64,000 bases of DNA from Rectinema subterraneum (lineage in GTDB: Bacteria; Spirochaetota; Spirochaetia; Treponematales; Rectinemataceae). Below, piece after piece: positions 43,344 to 52,394 of the stretch. Below the pieces are notes generated by a model that worked only from the letters and a program-made list of their open reading frames with translations, was not told where the DNA came from and did not search any database. Location: the NCBI GenBank assembly GCA_009768935.1, contig WESA01000004.1:34591-98590 (forward strand), in the 5' to 3' direction. A program made the translations under genes and the position numbers. Each line of letters begins with the position of its first letter. Position 1 is the first letter of the stretch.

Positions 43344-44417
43344 TCATTCCAGAGGATACCACAGCGTGCGGTTGATTCGAATTGTGCACAATGAGCCTTC
43401 GATAGGCCCTTGCACTCGCCTTGGCTTTTGAATCCTGATTTCGGCATTGCCTACGGCTACTTTATAATCGACTATATCCCCGAGATAGGTTCTTCTGGCG
43501 ACCCTTGCTCTGATAGCTGGTGGTAACTGATTCGCCCCGGTATAGGGCTCCTCGACGAAGTCGACTTCGGAAGGACGGCATGCGAGAAATGCTTTTTTGC
43601 CTAATTCTAATGGAGCTTCAAAACTTGCTGTTTCATTGCTGCCGTCGATAACCGCTTTTCCTTCTTCTATATTGACAGGTATGAAATTGGAAAGCCCGAT
43701 AAACGAAAAGACAAATTTGTTGGCAGGCTTGTTGTAGATTTCCAGCGGGTGACCAACCTGCTGGACTATGCCATGATCCATGACCAGCATGCGGTCGGAT
43801 AGCGCCATCGCTTCTGCTTGATCATGGGTGACATAAATAATAGTAAAGCCGAATTTTTTCTGAAGGTCTTTGATTTCGAATCTCATCTCTTCACGGAGTT
43901 TGGCATCGAGGTTGGAAAGCGGTTCATCCAGCAGCATGACCTTGGGATTGATTGCGATAGCTCGAGCGAGCGCTATGCGCTGTTGTTCACCTCCCGAAAG
44001 CTTTCCCGGATAACTTTCTTCCCTGTGGGTGAGCCCGGTGCTCTGCAGGGCCATCTTGACGCGTTTTGCAATTTCATGCCGGGGAATTTTGCGGATTTGC
44101 AGGGGGAAGGCGACATTATCGTAGACTGTCAAATGCGGCCACACTGCGAATGCCTGAAACACCATGCCGAAATCGCGATGTTCAGGAGGCAGATAATATT
44201 TTTTAAAGCTCGAAGAAAAAACCTTGCCGTCAACAGAGAGCTCGCCCTCATCCAAATCTTCAAAACCTGCGATCATTCTCAATGTGGTGGTTTTGCCGCA
44301 TCCGGAAGGCCCCAGAAACGAAAAACACTCCCCTTTTTCCACCTCGAGATTGAGCTTGTTCACCGCGATGACATCTCCGAACTTTTTTGTTACATCTACC
44401 AGTTTCAATTGTGCCAT
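43344..44417 (-). CDS. ABC transporter ATP-binding protein, FbpC/PotA type (second of operon)
   Basis: Protein of 357 aa. Walker [11 protein letters not shown]-loop [11 protein letters not shown], signature [14 protein letters not shown], Walker [12 protein letters not shown], and a TOBE-like C-terminus. AGGAG precedes the ATG. It is the last gene of an SBP-ATPase-permease-ATPase operon, so it may form a heterodimer with the ATPase at 46119-47234 or act with a different permease. Confidence 0.9.
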   Translation of the reverse strand: MAQLKLVDVTKKFGDVIAVNKLNLEVEKGECFSFLGPSGCGKTTTLRMIAGFEDLDEGELSVDGKVFSSSFKKYYLPPEHRDFGMVFQAFAVWPHLTVYDNVAFPLQIRKIPRHEIAKRVKMALQSTGLTHREESYPGKLSGGEQQRIALARAIAINPKVMLLDEPLSNLDAKLREEMRFEIKDLQKKFGFTIIYVTHDQAEAMALSDRMLVMDHGIVQQVGHPLEIYNKPANKFVFSFIGLSNFIPVNIEEGKAVIDGSNETASFEAPLELGKKAFLACRPSEVDFVEEPYTGANQLPPAIRARVARRTYLGDIVDYKVAVGNAEIRIQKPRRVQGPIEGSLCTIRINRTLWYPLE

Positions 44418-44421
44418 CGTT

Positions 44422-46122
44422 TTACTCCTGTACCTTGACTTTTGCCTGATCGAGCCGCGCGAGGAATTTTCTGATGATTGTTTCGCCTGCGAAAATGATC
44501 ACGAGTGCTATGCTTGCAAGCGCAGCGGCGCGGACTGTTTCGCCATCCTCATTGAGTGCATAAATTGCTACGCCGATTGTCCGGGTAGTCGGGCCATACA
44601 GCAGGACAGATGTGGTCAATTCGCGAAGCGCTGGCAGAAAAATAAGGAAGAAAGCGCTTATCATGCCTGGCTTTATAAGCGGTATGACAATATTTTTCAG
44701 GCTCTGCCAGTGCGTGGCACCGCATGCCCGCGAAGCTTCCTCAAGTGAATCGGAAACTTGCGATAGTGAAGCTGAATTAGACTTGATCGAGAATGCCATG
44801 TATCGCGCAATATAGGCAACAAAAATAATCCATGGCGTGTTGTAGAGATTAATGCCGAACCTGCCGCTCCATGTAAGAATTACGCCCAACGCGATAACCG
44901 TTCCCGGCAGGGAAAACGGCAGAACTCCAAGGAATTGCAGAATAAATTTCCCGCGCACTTTCATTTTCACAATAACATAGGAAATCATGGTTCCAGCCAG
45001 CATGGTCACAAAAGCAGCCCCGAGCGAAAGATACAAGGAATTCCAGATTGCATCTTTCGTCATTTTCCATTGGAAAATTTTCAAATAGTTATTCCAGGTC
45101 ATGTTTTTGAGCTCGAAAGAAAGGCCATAGGTCTTGAGCCCGCCAACAAGAAATATAGTGACTGTCGGAAGGATAACGGTAATGCCAATATACAGAATGC
45201 TTATGATGAGCAATGGAATTTTCAATCCACGCAATTTCATGACCATAGGGCGCATGCTCTTGCCGGCAATAATCTGATATTGGCCCTTTTTCAAGAGCAT
45301 GTCCTGCAGTTTGAGTATGAGGGCAGCAGAGATGACAAGAATGGTCGAAAGTATTGTCCCCACTCTGATTGCATTAAAAGAGCCGCCAGATGCATAAATG
45401 CGCTCATAAATCTTGGTTGGTATATTGTAGATGCCTTTTTCGGTTCCTAGAATTGCAGGCACACCGAAATGCGCAAGGGAATACAAAGCGACAAGGAGAG
45501 CTCCTGCGAGAATGCTCGGCATGACAAGAGGCAGAGTTATTTTTCTCGTTATAGTAAAGAGATTTGCGCCCGATATGCGCGCCGATTCCTCCAATGTCGG
45601 ATCCATGCGCTCAAGCGAGCCCTCCACCTGCAAAAATACAAAAGGGAACAGATACATGCTTTCGATAGCAATAATTCCACCTATGGTAAGAATATCAATT
45701 GGAGCCTTCGACAGGCCGAATATCGCCATCAAAAGCTTGTTGATATAGCCTGCCCGAGGAGACAGCAATACTTTCCAGGCAAGAGCGCCAATAAATGAAG
45801 GAAGCATGAACGGGACAAGAAACAGCGCTTTCATGGTCTTTTTCAGCGGCAAATCGGTTCGCGCTACAAGCCAGGCAAAAAATGTCCCCACGGTCGTAGA
45901 AACGAGTGTCGTACCAGCAGCGATAATGAGGGAGTTCAGAAGCGCCTGATAGGTGTCCGGATCGGACAAAATCTTGGCGATGCCTGCAATATTGAACTTG
46001 CCATTTTCAAAAAATGCGGTGATAAAAATGAGTATGACCGGAACTGCAACTATTACCACCAAAATAAGTATTGAAAACAAGAGCACTATATTGGCTGTAC
46101 TTAATTTATTGCCTGTATTCAT
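44422..46122 (-). CDS. ABC transporter permease, fused two-domain FbpB type
   Basis: Protein of 566 aa with about twelve helices in two halves; EAA loops near EESARISGANLFTITRKITLP and LEEASRACGATHWQ (given as landmarks near residues 190 and 450). Start ATG 46122 has GGGGAGG upstream and overlaps the upstream ATPase stop (ATGA). It is homologous in design to the permease at 25519-27210 but not a recent copy. Confidence 0.87.
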   Translation of the reverse strand: MNTGNKLSTANIVLLFSILILVVIVAVPVILIFITAFFENGKFNIAGIAKILSDPDTYQALLNSLIIAAGTTLVSTTVGTFFAWLVARTDLPLKKTMKALFLVPFMLPSFIGALAWKVLLSPRAGYINKLLMAIFGLSKAPIDILTIGGIIAIESMYLFPFVFLQVEGSLERMDPTLEESARISGANLFTITRKITLPLVMPSILAGALLVALYSLAHFGVPAILGTEKGIYNIPTKIYERIYASGGSFNAIRVGTILSTILVISAALILKLQDMLLKKGQYQIIAGKSMRPMVMKLRGLKIPLLIISILYIGITVILPTVTIFLVGGLKTYGLSFELKNMTWNNYLKIFQWKMTKDAIWNSLYLSLGAAFVTMLAGTMISYVIVKMKVRGKFILQFLGVLPFSLPGTVIALGVILTWSGRFGINLYNTPWIIFVAYIARYMAFSIKSNSASLSQVSDSLEEASRACGATHWQSLKNIVIPLIKPGMISAFFLIFLPALRELTTSVLLYGPTTRTIGVAIYALNEDGETVRAAALASIALVIIFAGETIIRKFLARLDQAKVKVQE

Positions 46123-47234
46123 CGTATTGCCTCCCCATCTTCCGAAAACCATTTTGGCTCAGCAAACCTCACTCCGCATTCTTGTCCCTCTTCGATAAGC
46201 AGATCCTGAGCCATGGCTGCCTCAGTCTGCATCTGTGCTCGAATTGCTATACCACCGATATCGAGCAGATAATCCACAATCGGCCCAAGCAGGGACAACC
46301 TGACTATTTTTGCCTTTACCATTGTTTCAGGATGTATCGACCTGGACAGGATGACATCCATAGGCCGGCAGGCAAGCTTGCCTTTTGGGCCCGGAAATCT
46401 CTGGCTTGGGAAATCAGCCAGTGCCTGCAGGGGAAGCTCTGCGGCGCCCTGGACAGCATCAGTATCGATGAATGCTTGCCCAGATTTAATTGCAACAGGA
46501 ATAAAATTGGGAATACCGAGAAACTGATAGACAAATGCATCGATAGGCCGTTCATATACCTCGTCCGGACTTCCTATCTGCCGTATGATACCTTTATCAT
46601 CCATGACAGCCATTTTGTCGGAAATCGCGAGAGCCACTTCCTGATCATGCGTCACATAAAAAATTGTAGTACCCGTTTTGCGCTGCAACTCTTTTATTTC
46701 AAAACGCATTTCCTCACGGAGATTTGCATCGAGATTGGTCAGGGGCTCATCAAGCAGCATGACATCCGGTTTTGTTACCAAAGCACGAGCCAGAGCGACT
46801 CTCTGCTGCTGACCGCCTGACAGCTGATAGGGGTAGCGCTGTGCCAAACCAGCAAGATTTACCTGGTCTATTGCATCGCTCACTGCGGATTTAATTTGTT
46901 CGTGTGGCATTTTTGCTATTTCAAGCGGATAGGCTATATTCTCGTATACTGTTTTGTGCGGCCACACTGCATAATCCTGGAACACCACGCCGATGTGGCG
47001 TTCCTCCGGCGGCAATGAATGCTTTGCTGTTGCAACAACATGCCCGCCAATCGATACTTCGCCCTCATCAGGGGACTCGAATCCGGCAATCAAGCGCAAA
47101 ATAACCGTTTTTCCGCATCCTGACGGGCCAAGCAAGGTAAAGCATTCCCCCGAATTGACTTTAAAAGTTATCTTGTCGAGAACCCTGTGGGTCCCATACG
47201 ATTTGGAAACTGCTGAAAGCTGTAAATCAGCCAC
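46119..47234 (-). CDS. ABC transporter ATP-binding protein, FbpC type (first of operon)
   Basis: Protein of 371 aa with a GTG start at 47234 (AGAGGAG upstream). Walker [11 protein letters not shown]-loop VVFQDYAVWPH, signature LSGGQQQRVALARA, Walker B LLDEPLTNLDA, and a switch region THDQEVALAI that lacks the usual Ala-Glu-Ala. The TOBE C-terminus is present. It is translationally coupled to the permease. Confidence 0.88.
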   Translation of the reverse strand: MADLQLSAVSKSYGTHRVLDKITFKVNSGECFTLLGPSGCGKTVILRLIAGFESPDEGEVSIGGHVVATAKHSLPPEERHIGVVFQDYAVWPHKTVYENIAYPLEIAKMPHEQIKSAVSDAIDQVNLAGLAQRYPYQLSGGQQQRVALARALVTKPDVMLLDEPLTNLDANLREEMRFEIKELQRKTGTTIFYVTHDQEVALAISDKMAVMDDKGIIRQIGSPDEVYERPIDAFVYQFLGIPNFIPVAIKSGQAFIDTDAVQGAAELPLQALADFPSQRFPGPKGKLACRPMDVILSRSIHPETMVKAKIVRLSLLGPIVDYLLDIGGIAIRAQMQTEAAMAQDLLIEEGQECGVRFAEPKWFSEDGEAIR

Positions 47235-47305
47235 CTCGTTTTCTCCTCTTGTTTTGCGAAAATAGATCAGCAATTTGAAGGCTTTTGATACGATAGCGAA
47301 ATAAT

Positions 47306-47342
47306 CTGCCCGGGGGTGTGCTCCTGGCTCTCCCCTGGGCAG
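47306..47342 (-). terminator. Hairpin between binding-protein and ATPase genes
   Basis: CTGCCCGGGGG pairs with CCCCTGGGCAG (one mismatch or wobble) around a 15-nt loop. On the minus strand ATTATTTC follows. Third example in the window of a hairpin just after a binding-protein gene. Confidence 0.65.
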
Positions 47343-47352
47343 CAATACTCAA

Positions 47353-48342
47353 TTATTTCTTCTGCATGATCTCCGTGAATTTATCGATTACGGCTTGCTT
47401 TTCGACCATGAGCTTCAGGTAATCGATTTTCATGGCTCTTTTGACCGCTTCATCAGGTGCTACAAGACCAACACCCTGCACTATCGGAACATCTTTTCTG
47501 ACGGGCAGGGTGTAGTTATTTGCAATAATGGTCTGGCCTTCTTTCGAAAGAAGGAAATCGACAAATTTCTGGGCAGCGGCAAGATTCGGGGTGCCTTTGA
47601 AGATTGCAACTGGACTCGGGATGACCAGCATCTCTTTGGGGTAGGCAAATCCAAGTGGGGCCCCGAGTTTGATCTTGTCAATGGTAATGTAATCGACGCC
47701 AATGCATGCAGCAAGATCCCCTGCTGCTGTATCATCGACAACCTGTCCTGAACCTTGGCCCATTTTTGCTCCATTTGCTCTCAGCTTCTGGATGAAATCC
47801 CAGCCAAGATTATTTGCTATCATGCCTACAGAAACCATTGAGGTGCCCGACAAGGCAGGGTTGGCAATGGCAAAACCGTCTTTATACGCAGGACCAAGCA
47901 GATCGCTCCATTGGGTCGGAGGAGTCTTTATCTTGTTTGTATTATAGGTAATGCCAAGAGTCCCAAGCCGGGCCGGTGTAAATTCATAATCAGGGTCATT
48001 CAAGGGGCTGACGACATATTTTGCTTCGGGTGATTCATATCTCTGCAAAACGCCTTCTTTCTTGAGTGAATAAAAATCAGGAATTTCGCTGGTCCACAAA
48101 ACATCGACCACCAGTTTGCCCGACTGCCGCTCAGCTGCGATCTTTGCCATTATCTTGCCAGCTCCGGCTGAATAATAATCGAACTGGATATTCGGATACT
48201 TCTTGGTAAAAGCATCGCGAATTTCTCCAATGAGAACTTCCTTCATGGAAGTATACACCATGAGTTTTTCCTTTGGCTGCGCAATAACGGGAACAATGCC
48301 CGTAACGAGGAGCGCCATCAGGACCAGTAGTGCACGTCTCAT
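47353..48342 (-). CDS. Periplasmic binding protein, Fbp type
   Basis: Protein of 329 aa. Signal peptide ends VTGIVPVIA; mature start KLMVYTSMKEVLIGEIRDAF and the later VVDVLWTSEIPDFYSLKKEG and DFLLSKEGQTI identify the ferric-iron/phosphonate/polyamine-type binding proteins. AAGGAGG precedes ATG 48342. It is the first gene after the LuxR-type regulator, with a candidate operator at 48414-48427. Confidence 0.88.
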   Translation of the reverse strand: MRRALLVLMALLVTGIVPVIAQPKEKLMVYTSMKEVLIGEIRDAFTKKYPNIQFDYYSAGAGKIMAKIAAERQSGKLVVDVLWTSEIPDFYSLKKEGVLQRYESPEAKYVVSPLNDPDYEFTPARLGTLGITYNTNKIKTPPTQWSDLLGPAYKDGFAIANPALSGTSMVSVGMIANNLGWDFIQKLRANGAKMGQGSGQVVDDTAAGDLAACIGVDYITIDKIKLGAPLGFAYPKEMLVIPSPVAIFKGTPNLAAAQKFVDFLLSKEGQTIIANNYTLPVRKDVPIVQGVGLVAPDEAVKRAMKIDYLKLMVEKQAVIDKFTEIMQKK

Positions 48343-48413
48343 ACCTCTATCCTCCTTGTGAGTGAAATAAAGAATAGAAGAATTTTGGATGCCTTTTTTG
48401 CATACACGCAATG

Positions 48414-48427
48414 AGTACTTTGGTACT
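48414..48427. promoter_or_regulatory. Candidate operator AGTAC-TTTG-GTACT
   Basis: Perfect 5-bp inverted repeat with a 4-nt centre, 72 nt upstream of the binding-protein ATG and just after the regulator's stop codon. LuxR-type proteins bind such dyads; the assignment is positional. Confidence 0.4.
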
Positions 48428-48439
48428 AAAAAGCCGTTA

Positions 48440-49795
48440 TTATGCAAGAATGTCGATGGAGACTGAAAATTCGGATGGATTTTTCTCGGCGTAGTCTTTA
48501 ATAGTTTCTATATTGAGATGTGCATTTTGCATCAAAAGAAGAGCAGAAAACCTGTCCTGGACGCCTAGCTTCTTATAGATGCCGTGGAGATAATTCTTCA
48601 CGGTTTGTTCACGAATGGCCAAGTGATAGGCAATCTCCTTATTGCTGAGGCCTTTCAAAAGCAAGACCATAACCACTTTTTCGCGGGGCGCAAGGGCTTT
48701 GAACCAATCGGGGATAGCTTCAAGATGTTGCGCTGGAGGCTGCGATTGGTCGGGCGTGGCTTCTCCTCCTCTTAGCACAGACAAAATAAGCCATACAGAA
48801 GCAGCAAAGCCAGCAATTATGAAAATTCTGAAAAAGAGAGGAAGCGGATCGACCGAGACTGGCAAAATCGAGACGAGAGTCCATAACCTGTCCGGAACCC
48901 TTTCATAAATGACCCAGAACAAGCCTTGGGTGGCTTTTGCTCCTGACAGAGCTCTGGCTTTATACTTGCCCGATGGAGATGCAGCTTTATTGAGCGGGAA
49001 ATGTTCGGAAAATCCGGGAACTTGTGCCTGAGCCTGAAGGCCAATTTGCGAAAGGCTGGCTGAAACCAAAATTTTGCTATTTTCATCTATAAGAAGTGTA
49101 TAGTCGGTTTTTGGTGCAGCATTGGCATCCTCATCCCAGGAGCTGCCACTCACAGCCCTCGCTATTCGATCAGGGTTGACCAAAAGAACAAGGACACCCA
49201 GTGGCACATGAGTATCAATATTGGTGATAAGCCGAGCACAAACAAGCAGCTTGTTCACATTTTGTGCCGCGCTCTTCGAGGCGCCCATACATACATCCCA
49301 GACAGATTTTCCTGAAGCGGCTATTGCTTTTTGCATAATTATGCTTCTTACCGGCTGGTACGTCGCCCGCGTAAGCGAGTCGGTCATCATCAGCGGAATT
49401 TTATTGGGATCCGGAATGGCAAAAAAAATAGCATCTTCAATTTCAGGGACTGTCTGAGCCAAGCCTTCCATATGCTGCGAAAACACTGTATTCCATTTGG
49501 AGATGTCATAACGCTCAGCATCATTTACATATGCTGAAAGTGTGGTATTCAATAATCTGTTCATAAAAAATTGAAATGAAATTGCTTCAATAGATGCTGC
49601 AAGCTCTGCTATCCTGCGCGAACGCAAAACCAGAATTTTTGCAGCATACGCAGCGGGATCTTCTTGTTTTATTGAGCGCTGGATGTCCACCACCATTACT
49701 GCGAAAGAAATGAGAGCAAGGCTAATGCCTGCTACAATTCTTTTGGAGAAAGGTTTTTTCTCGAGGCCACGCAGTACAGCTATTCCGAGCGCCAT
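48440..49795 (-). CDS. Membrane-anchored LuxR-family transcriptional regulator with extracytoplasmic sensor
   Basis: Protein of about 451 aa. One helix near the N-terminus (RIVAGISLALISFAVMVV), an extracytoplasmic domain of about 280 residues resembling a double-Cache sensor, a second helix (LFFRIFIIAGFAASVWLIL) and then a LuxR helix-turn-helix (KVVMVLLLKGLSNKEIAYHL followed by TVKNYLHGIYKKLGV). This is a one-component sensor in which the DNA-binding domain is tethered to the membrane, with no kinase or receiver. ATG 49795 is favoured because its promoter TATACT ends 6 nt before it; ATG 49801 lies within that gap. It probably controls the adjacent ABC operon. Confidence 0.8.
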   Translation of the reverse strand: MALGIAVLRGLEKKPFSKRIVAGISLALISFAVMVVDIQRSIKQEDPAAYAAKILVLRSRRIAELAASIEAISFQFFMNRLLNTTLSAYVNDAERYDISKWNTVFSQHMEGLAQTVPEIEDAIFFAIPDPNKIPLMMTDSLTRATYQPVRSIIMQKAIAASGKSVWDVCMGASKSAAQNVNKLLVCARLITNIDTHVPLGVLVLLVNPDRIARAVSGSSWDEDANAAPKTDYTLLIDENSKILVSASLSQIGLQAQAQVPGFSEHFPLNKAASPSGKYKARALSGAKATQGLFWVIYERVPDRLWTLVSILPVSVDPLPLFFRIFIIAGFAASVWLILSVLRGGEATPDQSQPPAQHLEAIPDWFKALAPREKVVMVLLLKGLSNKEIAYHLAIREQTVKNYLHGIYKKLGVQDRFSALLLMQNAHLNIETIKDYAEKNPSEFSVSIDILA

Positions 49796-49801
49796 CGGCA
49801 T

Positions 49802-49830
49802 AGTATAGCAGATTATGCATGCAGAATCAA
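49802..49830 (-). promoter_or_regulatory. Promoter of the LuxR-type gene, leaderless geometry
   Basis: Minus strand TTGATT (49825-49830), 17-nt spacer, TATACT (49802-49807), 6 nt to ATG 49795; no Shine-Dalgarno. Confidence 0.65.
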
Positions 49831-49896
49831 AATCGGGGGTTTCGCACAATTCAGTTCAAGACAATACAAAGCGGTGCATGCTTCAAAAGCTATGGA

Positions 49897-49925
49897 TTGT
49901 CCCGCTATCATGGCAATGGTACAAT
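49897..49925 (+). promoter_or_regulatory. Promoter of the Cys-tail/radical SAM operon
   Basis: TTGTCC (49897-49902), 17-nt spacer, TACAAT (49920-49925), 16 nt before ATG 49942. Confidence 0.55.
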
Positions 49926-49941
49926 TTTTCAGGTTCTGCAA

Positions 49942-50685
49942 ATGAAAGATTTTCTGGTAAAGTTTATCCGTTCTCCGCTGGCTGTTGGGCTGGTATCCGC
50001 GAATGCGGTGCTGGGGGCGGCGGCTGGGGCAGCGGGATTTCTGCCATGGCTTGTGGTCGTCCCCCTGTTTCTGGTGATTTCCGGGGTAGAGCTTCTGCTC
50101 ACGCTCCGATCCGAAGCGGGCGCGAAAGCGATTCTTGCCGAAGAAGACAGGGAACGCAAAGAGCGCGATGCCGCGATTCTCGCGGATGTGGCTCAGGCTC
50201 GAAAGCGGCTTGCTTTACTCCGTATCGCTGAGCCTGAGGTAAAGGCGGCGGTAGAACGGCTTGTGTATGCCGCGGGGATGTATCTCGAGTCCTGCGCAAA
50301 GGGAAATGAGCGGGATCCTTTTGCCGAGGATGCCGTCCTTAGTGTCACGAAGATTGTTGATGAATATCTTCGGCTTGCAGATGCCGAGCGAATGGGCGCG
50401 CGCCTCAAGTCTGAGTCGCTGGAGGATTTCGTGAGAGCTAGTGAGTTCAGCAGCGAAATCGGGCCAAGCTCAAGCAGCAATCCAGACAAGCCTGACCGGA
50501 GCGCCACAACTGATAACGATAGCGCGGCCCAAGAGCCAGAGCCTTCGCTCGCCCAAAGGATGGTGCGCCTTTTGGACAAAGCCGCCAGCACTATCAGCGA
50601 GCGGCTTGCTCTGCCTCTGGGCGGTATGGAAGGGGATCACGCGGTGCTCGATGCAATGAAGGCACGGGAGGAGCTTGAAGAATGA
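49942..50685 (+). CDS. Two-helix membrane protein, first gene of the Cys-tail operon
   Basis: Protein of 247 aa. Two adjacent hydrophobic segments (residues about 12-52, including GLVSANAVLGAAAGAAGFL), then a charged helical cytosolic part (residues 60-160, rich in Glu, Arg and Ala) and a Ser/Asp/Pro linker before a C-terminal helix ending GMEGDHAVLDAMKAREELEE. Its stop overlaps the ATG of the next gene (ATGA), so it is part of the system. No family recognised; it may act as a scaffold or adaptor at the membrane. Confidence 0.7.
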   Translation: MKDFLVKFIRSPLAVGLVSANAVLGAAAGAAGFLPWLVVVPLFLVISGVELLLTLRSEAGAKAILAEEDRERKERDAAILADVAQARKRLALLRIAEPEVKAAVERLVYAAGMYLESCAKGNERDPFAEDAVLSVTKIVDEYLRLADAERMGARLKSESLEDFVRASEFSSEIGPSSSSNPDKPDRSATTDNDSAAQEPEPSLAQRMVRLLDKAASTISERLALPLGGMEGDHAVLDAMKAREELEE

Positions 50686-52394
50686 AACGCGCTGGAATAG
50701 TGTTTGTGGTTTTGTTCATTTTCGGAATGGTTCTTCAGCCTCTCGGCGCGCTCGAGGCGCGGCTTGTATCTGCCGAGATCTACCTCACGCTCGGAAGCGA
50801 TGGGAAAGCCGTGGTGCAGCATTCTCTGGTCTGGAATGTGAGTTCGGGCACAATGGGAGGCTTTTATTTCCAGGGCGAAAAGGCTCCTTTTGTGTGGGAC
50901 ATGGAGCGCTGCTGGGCTGACCTGCCCGATGGTACTCGCCAGCCGCTGGAAATCAAACGAGCAGGGGACAAATGGGATATTCTGCTTGCCCGTGGCAAGC
51001 GCACGAATGGGCTTTCGACCTGGGTGCTGACCTATGGCACAGACCTTCTTGCAGCGGATATGGCGGGGCTTACACAAAAAGCCGATGGTGAGAAGCTTTT
51101 CTTCTTCCATTGGGCGCCTCCGGAATGGGACCAGGCGCTCGATCATCGGACTGTGACGATCATCCTTCCCATCGAAGTGAGCCGTGGAGAGAGCGGCGAC
51201 AGCAGGTCCGAGCGGCTTGCTGATCTTGGCTTTGCAACGGAAAAACAGGTAAACGAAAAAAACAAAATAGACTGGTATGCCGCCGATGGCTCGGATGGCA
51301 AGAGTTACCTCGCGATTCGGTTTCATCAAGAAAAGCCTGCGGCCTATGCGAGCCAGGAATTGCAGTTTTATTTGTCCGCTAGCAAGGTGGAGGCGGCTTT
51401 TGGCCCACTATTCGGGGCGTTGGCACAGACGGGGACTGGCGCTGCCAGCGGAGGTGCAGCGCGCTCGACATCCGCGAGCGGTTCTAGCGCCAATGCTGGT
51501 AAGGGGCGTAGTGCCAGTCCTGGCGCCTCGACGCAAAACTTCGACTGGCAGCGCTATCCCCTCCTCGCGCTTTTCCTCTGTGGAGGCGTTGCGGTCCTCG
51601 GTGTCCTTCTTTACCGGAAAAAGGTCCTCGGATTTCCAAAAGCGGTCGCAAAAGCCGAAGGGATTGCCTGGGCTGGCGATTCCTGGACGCCGCCGCGCAT
51701 TGTTGAAGGAACCTATGCAGTACCCGGCAAAGTCGCCGAGGACCTCCATCCTGTCGAAGTCGCCCTCCTCTTCGAGCTTCCATTGCCGCGGGTTGCTGTT
51801 GTCATGATAAAAATTCTGGAAGATGAGGGTACTGCGCGGATCGTGCAGGAAGCCCCCTTGCGCCTCGAGATTCTGAAAGCATCGAGCGCCGACCCCTACG
51901 GCGATATTTTTCTCAAAGCCTTCGATTCGGAAGGCTGGGTGCTTTCGGGCTTTATGGCTGATTTCTTCGAGGAGGCTTTGAAGCGCCTGCAGGAGAAGAC
52001 CTGGGACTGTGATATCGAGGCAACTAAAGCCTTCTACAGAAAGAAAATTGAGGAAGAAGAGGCCGCCGCTGGCGCTGAGAGTGAAGCCGCAGCCGATGCA
52101 AGACGAAGGCGTTCATATTGGTATCCCTTCATGTACGTCTATTCGCATCCTTATTATTGCGCAAATCTTGGACTGCCTAAGGAATTTTCCGGCAGCTATG
52201 CCTCTTTTATGGCTTCTTCAGCCTGTTTTTCGGGCTGCTTTTCGCCAAAGAATCTGTCTGGCACAGCGGGCGCCTGCTATTCGGCCTGTCACAATGCCTG
52301 CCACAGTGCATGCCATCAAGCATGCCATAGTGCCTGTCATTCAGCCTGCCACTCGGCCTGTCACAGCGCCTGCGTTTCGGGAGGCCCGCATTGA
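50682..52394 (+). CDS. DUF2207-like membrane protein with a C-terminal Ala-Cys-His-X repeat tail
   Basis: Protein of 570 aa. Signal peptide (to about residue 25), beta-rich extracytoplasmic domain (26-240) resembling the N-terminal part of DUF2207 proteins, a Ser/Gly/Ala linker, one helix at about 293-312 followed by RKK (positive-inside), a cytosolic domain, and from residue 531 nine consecutive tetrads: ACYS, ACHN, ACHS, ACHQ, four ACHS and ACVS, then GGPH. An earlier stretch (ASSACFSGCFS) adds more Cys. The tail is therefore predicted to be in the cytosol, where the radical SAM enzyme encoded next could modify it. The stop overlaps the TTG start of that enzyme. Confidence 0.8.
   Translation: MKRAGIVFVVLFIFGMVLQPLGALEARLVSAEIYLTLGSDGKAVVQHSLVWNVSSGTMGGFYFQGEKAPFVWDMERCWADLPDGTRQPLEIKRAGDKWDILLARGKRTNGLSTWVLTYGTDLLAADMAGLTQKADGEKLFFFHWAPPEWDQALDHRTVTIILPIEVSRGESGDSRSERLADLGFATEKQVNEKNKIDWYAADGSDGKSYLAIRFHQEKPAAYASQELQFYLSASKVEAAFGPLFGALAQTGTGAASGGAARSTSASGSSANAGKGRSASPGASTQNFDWQRYPLLALFLCGGVAVLGVLLYRKKVLGFPKAVAKAEGIAWAGDSWTPPRIVEGTYAVPGKVAEDLHPVEVALLFELPLPRVAVVMIKILEDEGTARIVQEAPLRLEILKASSADPYGDIFLKAFDSEGWVLSGFMADFFEEALKRLQEKTWDCDIEATKAFYRKKIEEEEAAAGAESEAAADARRRRSYWYPFMYVYSHPYYCANLGLPKEFSGSYASFMASSACFSGCFSPKNLSGTAGACYSACHNACHSACHQACHSACHSACHSACHSACVSGGPH
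52272..52379 (+). repeat. Nine 12-bp codon-level repeats encoding Ala-Cys-His/Tyr/Val-X
   Basis: GCC/GCA-TGC/TGT-CAC/CAT-AGT/TCA/TCG/AGC/AAT/CAA units. Synonymous codons vary from unit to unit while the amino acids hold, so the peptide repeat, not just the DNA, appears to be under selection. Confidence 0.9.
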
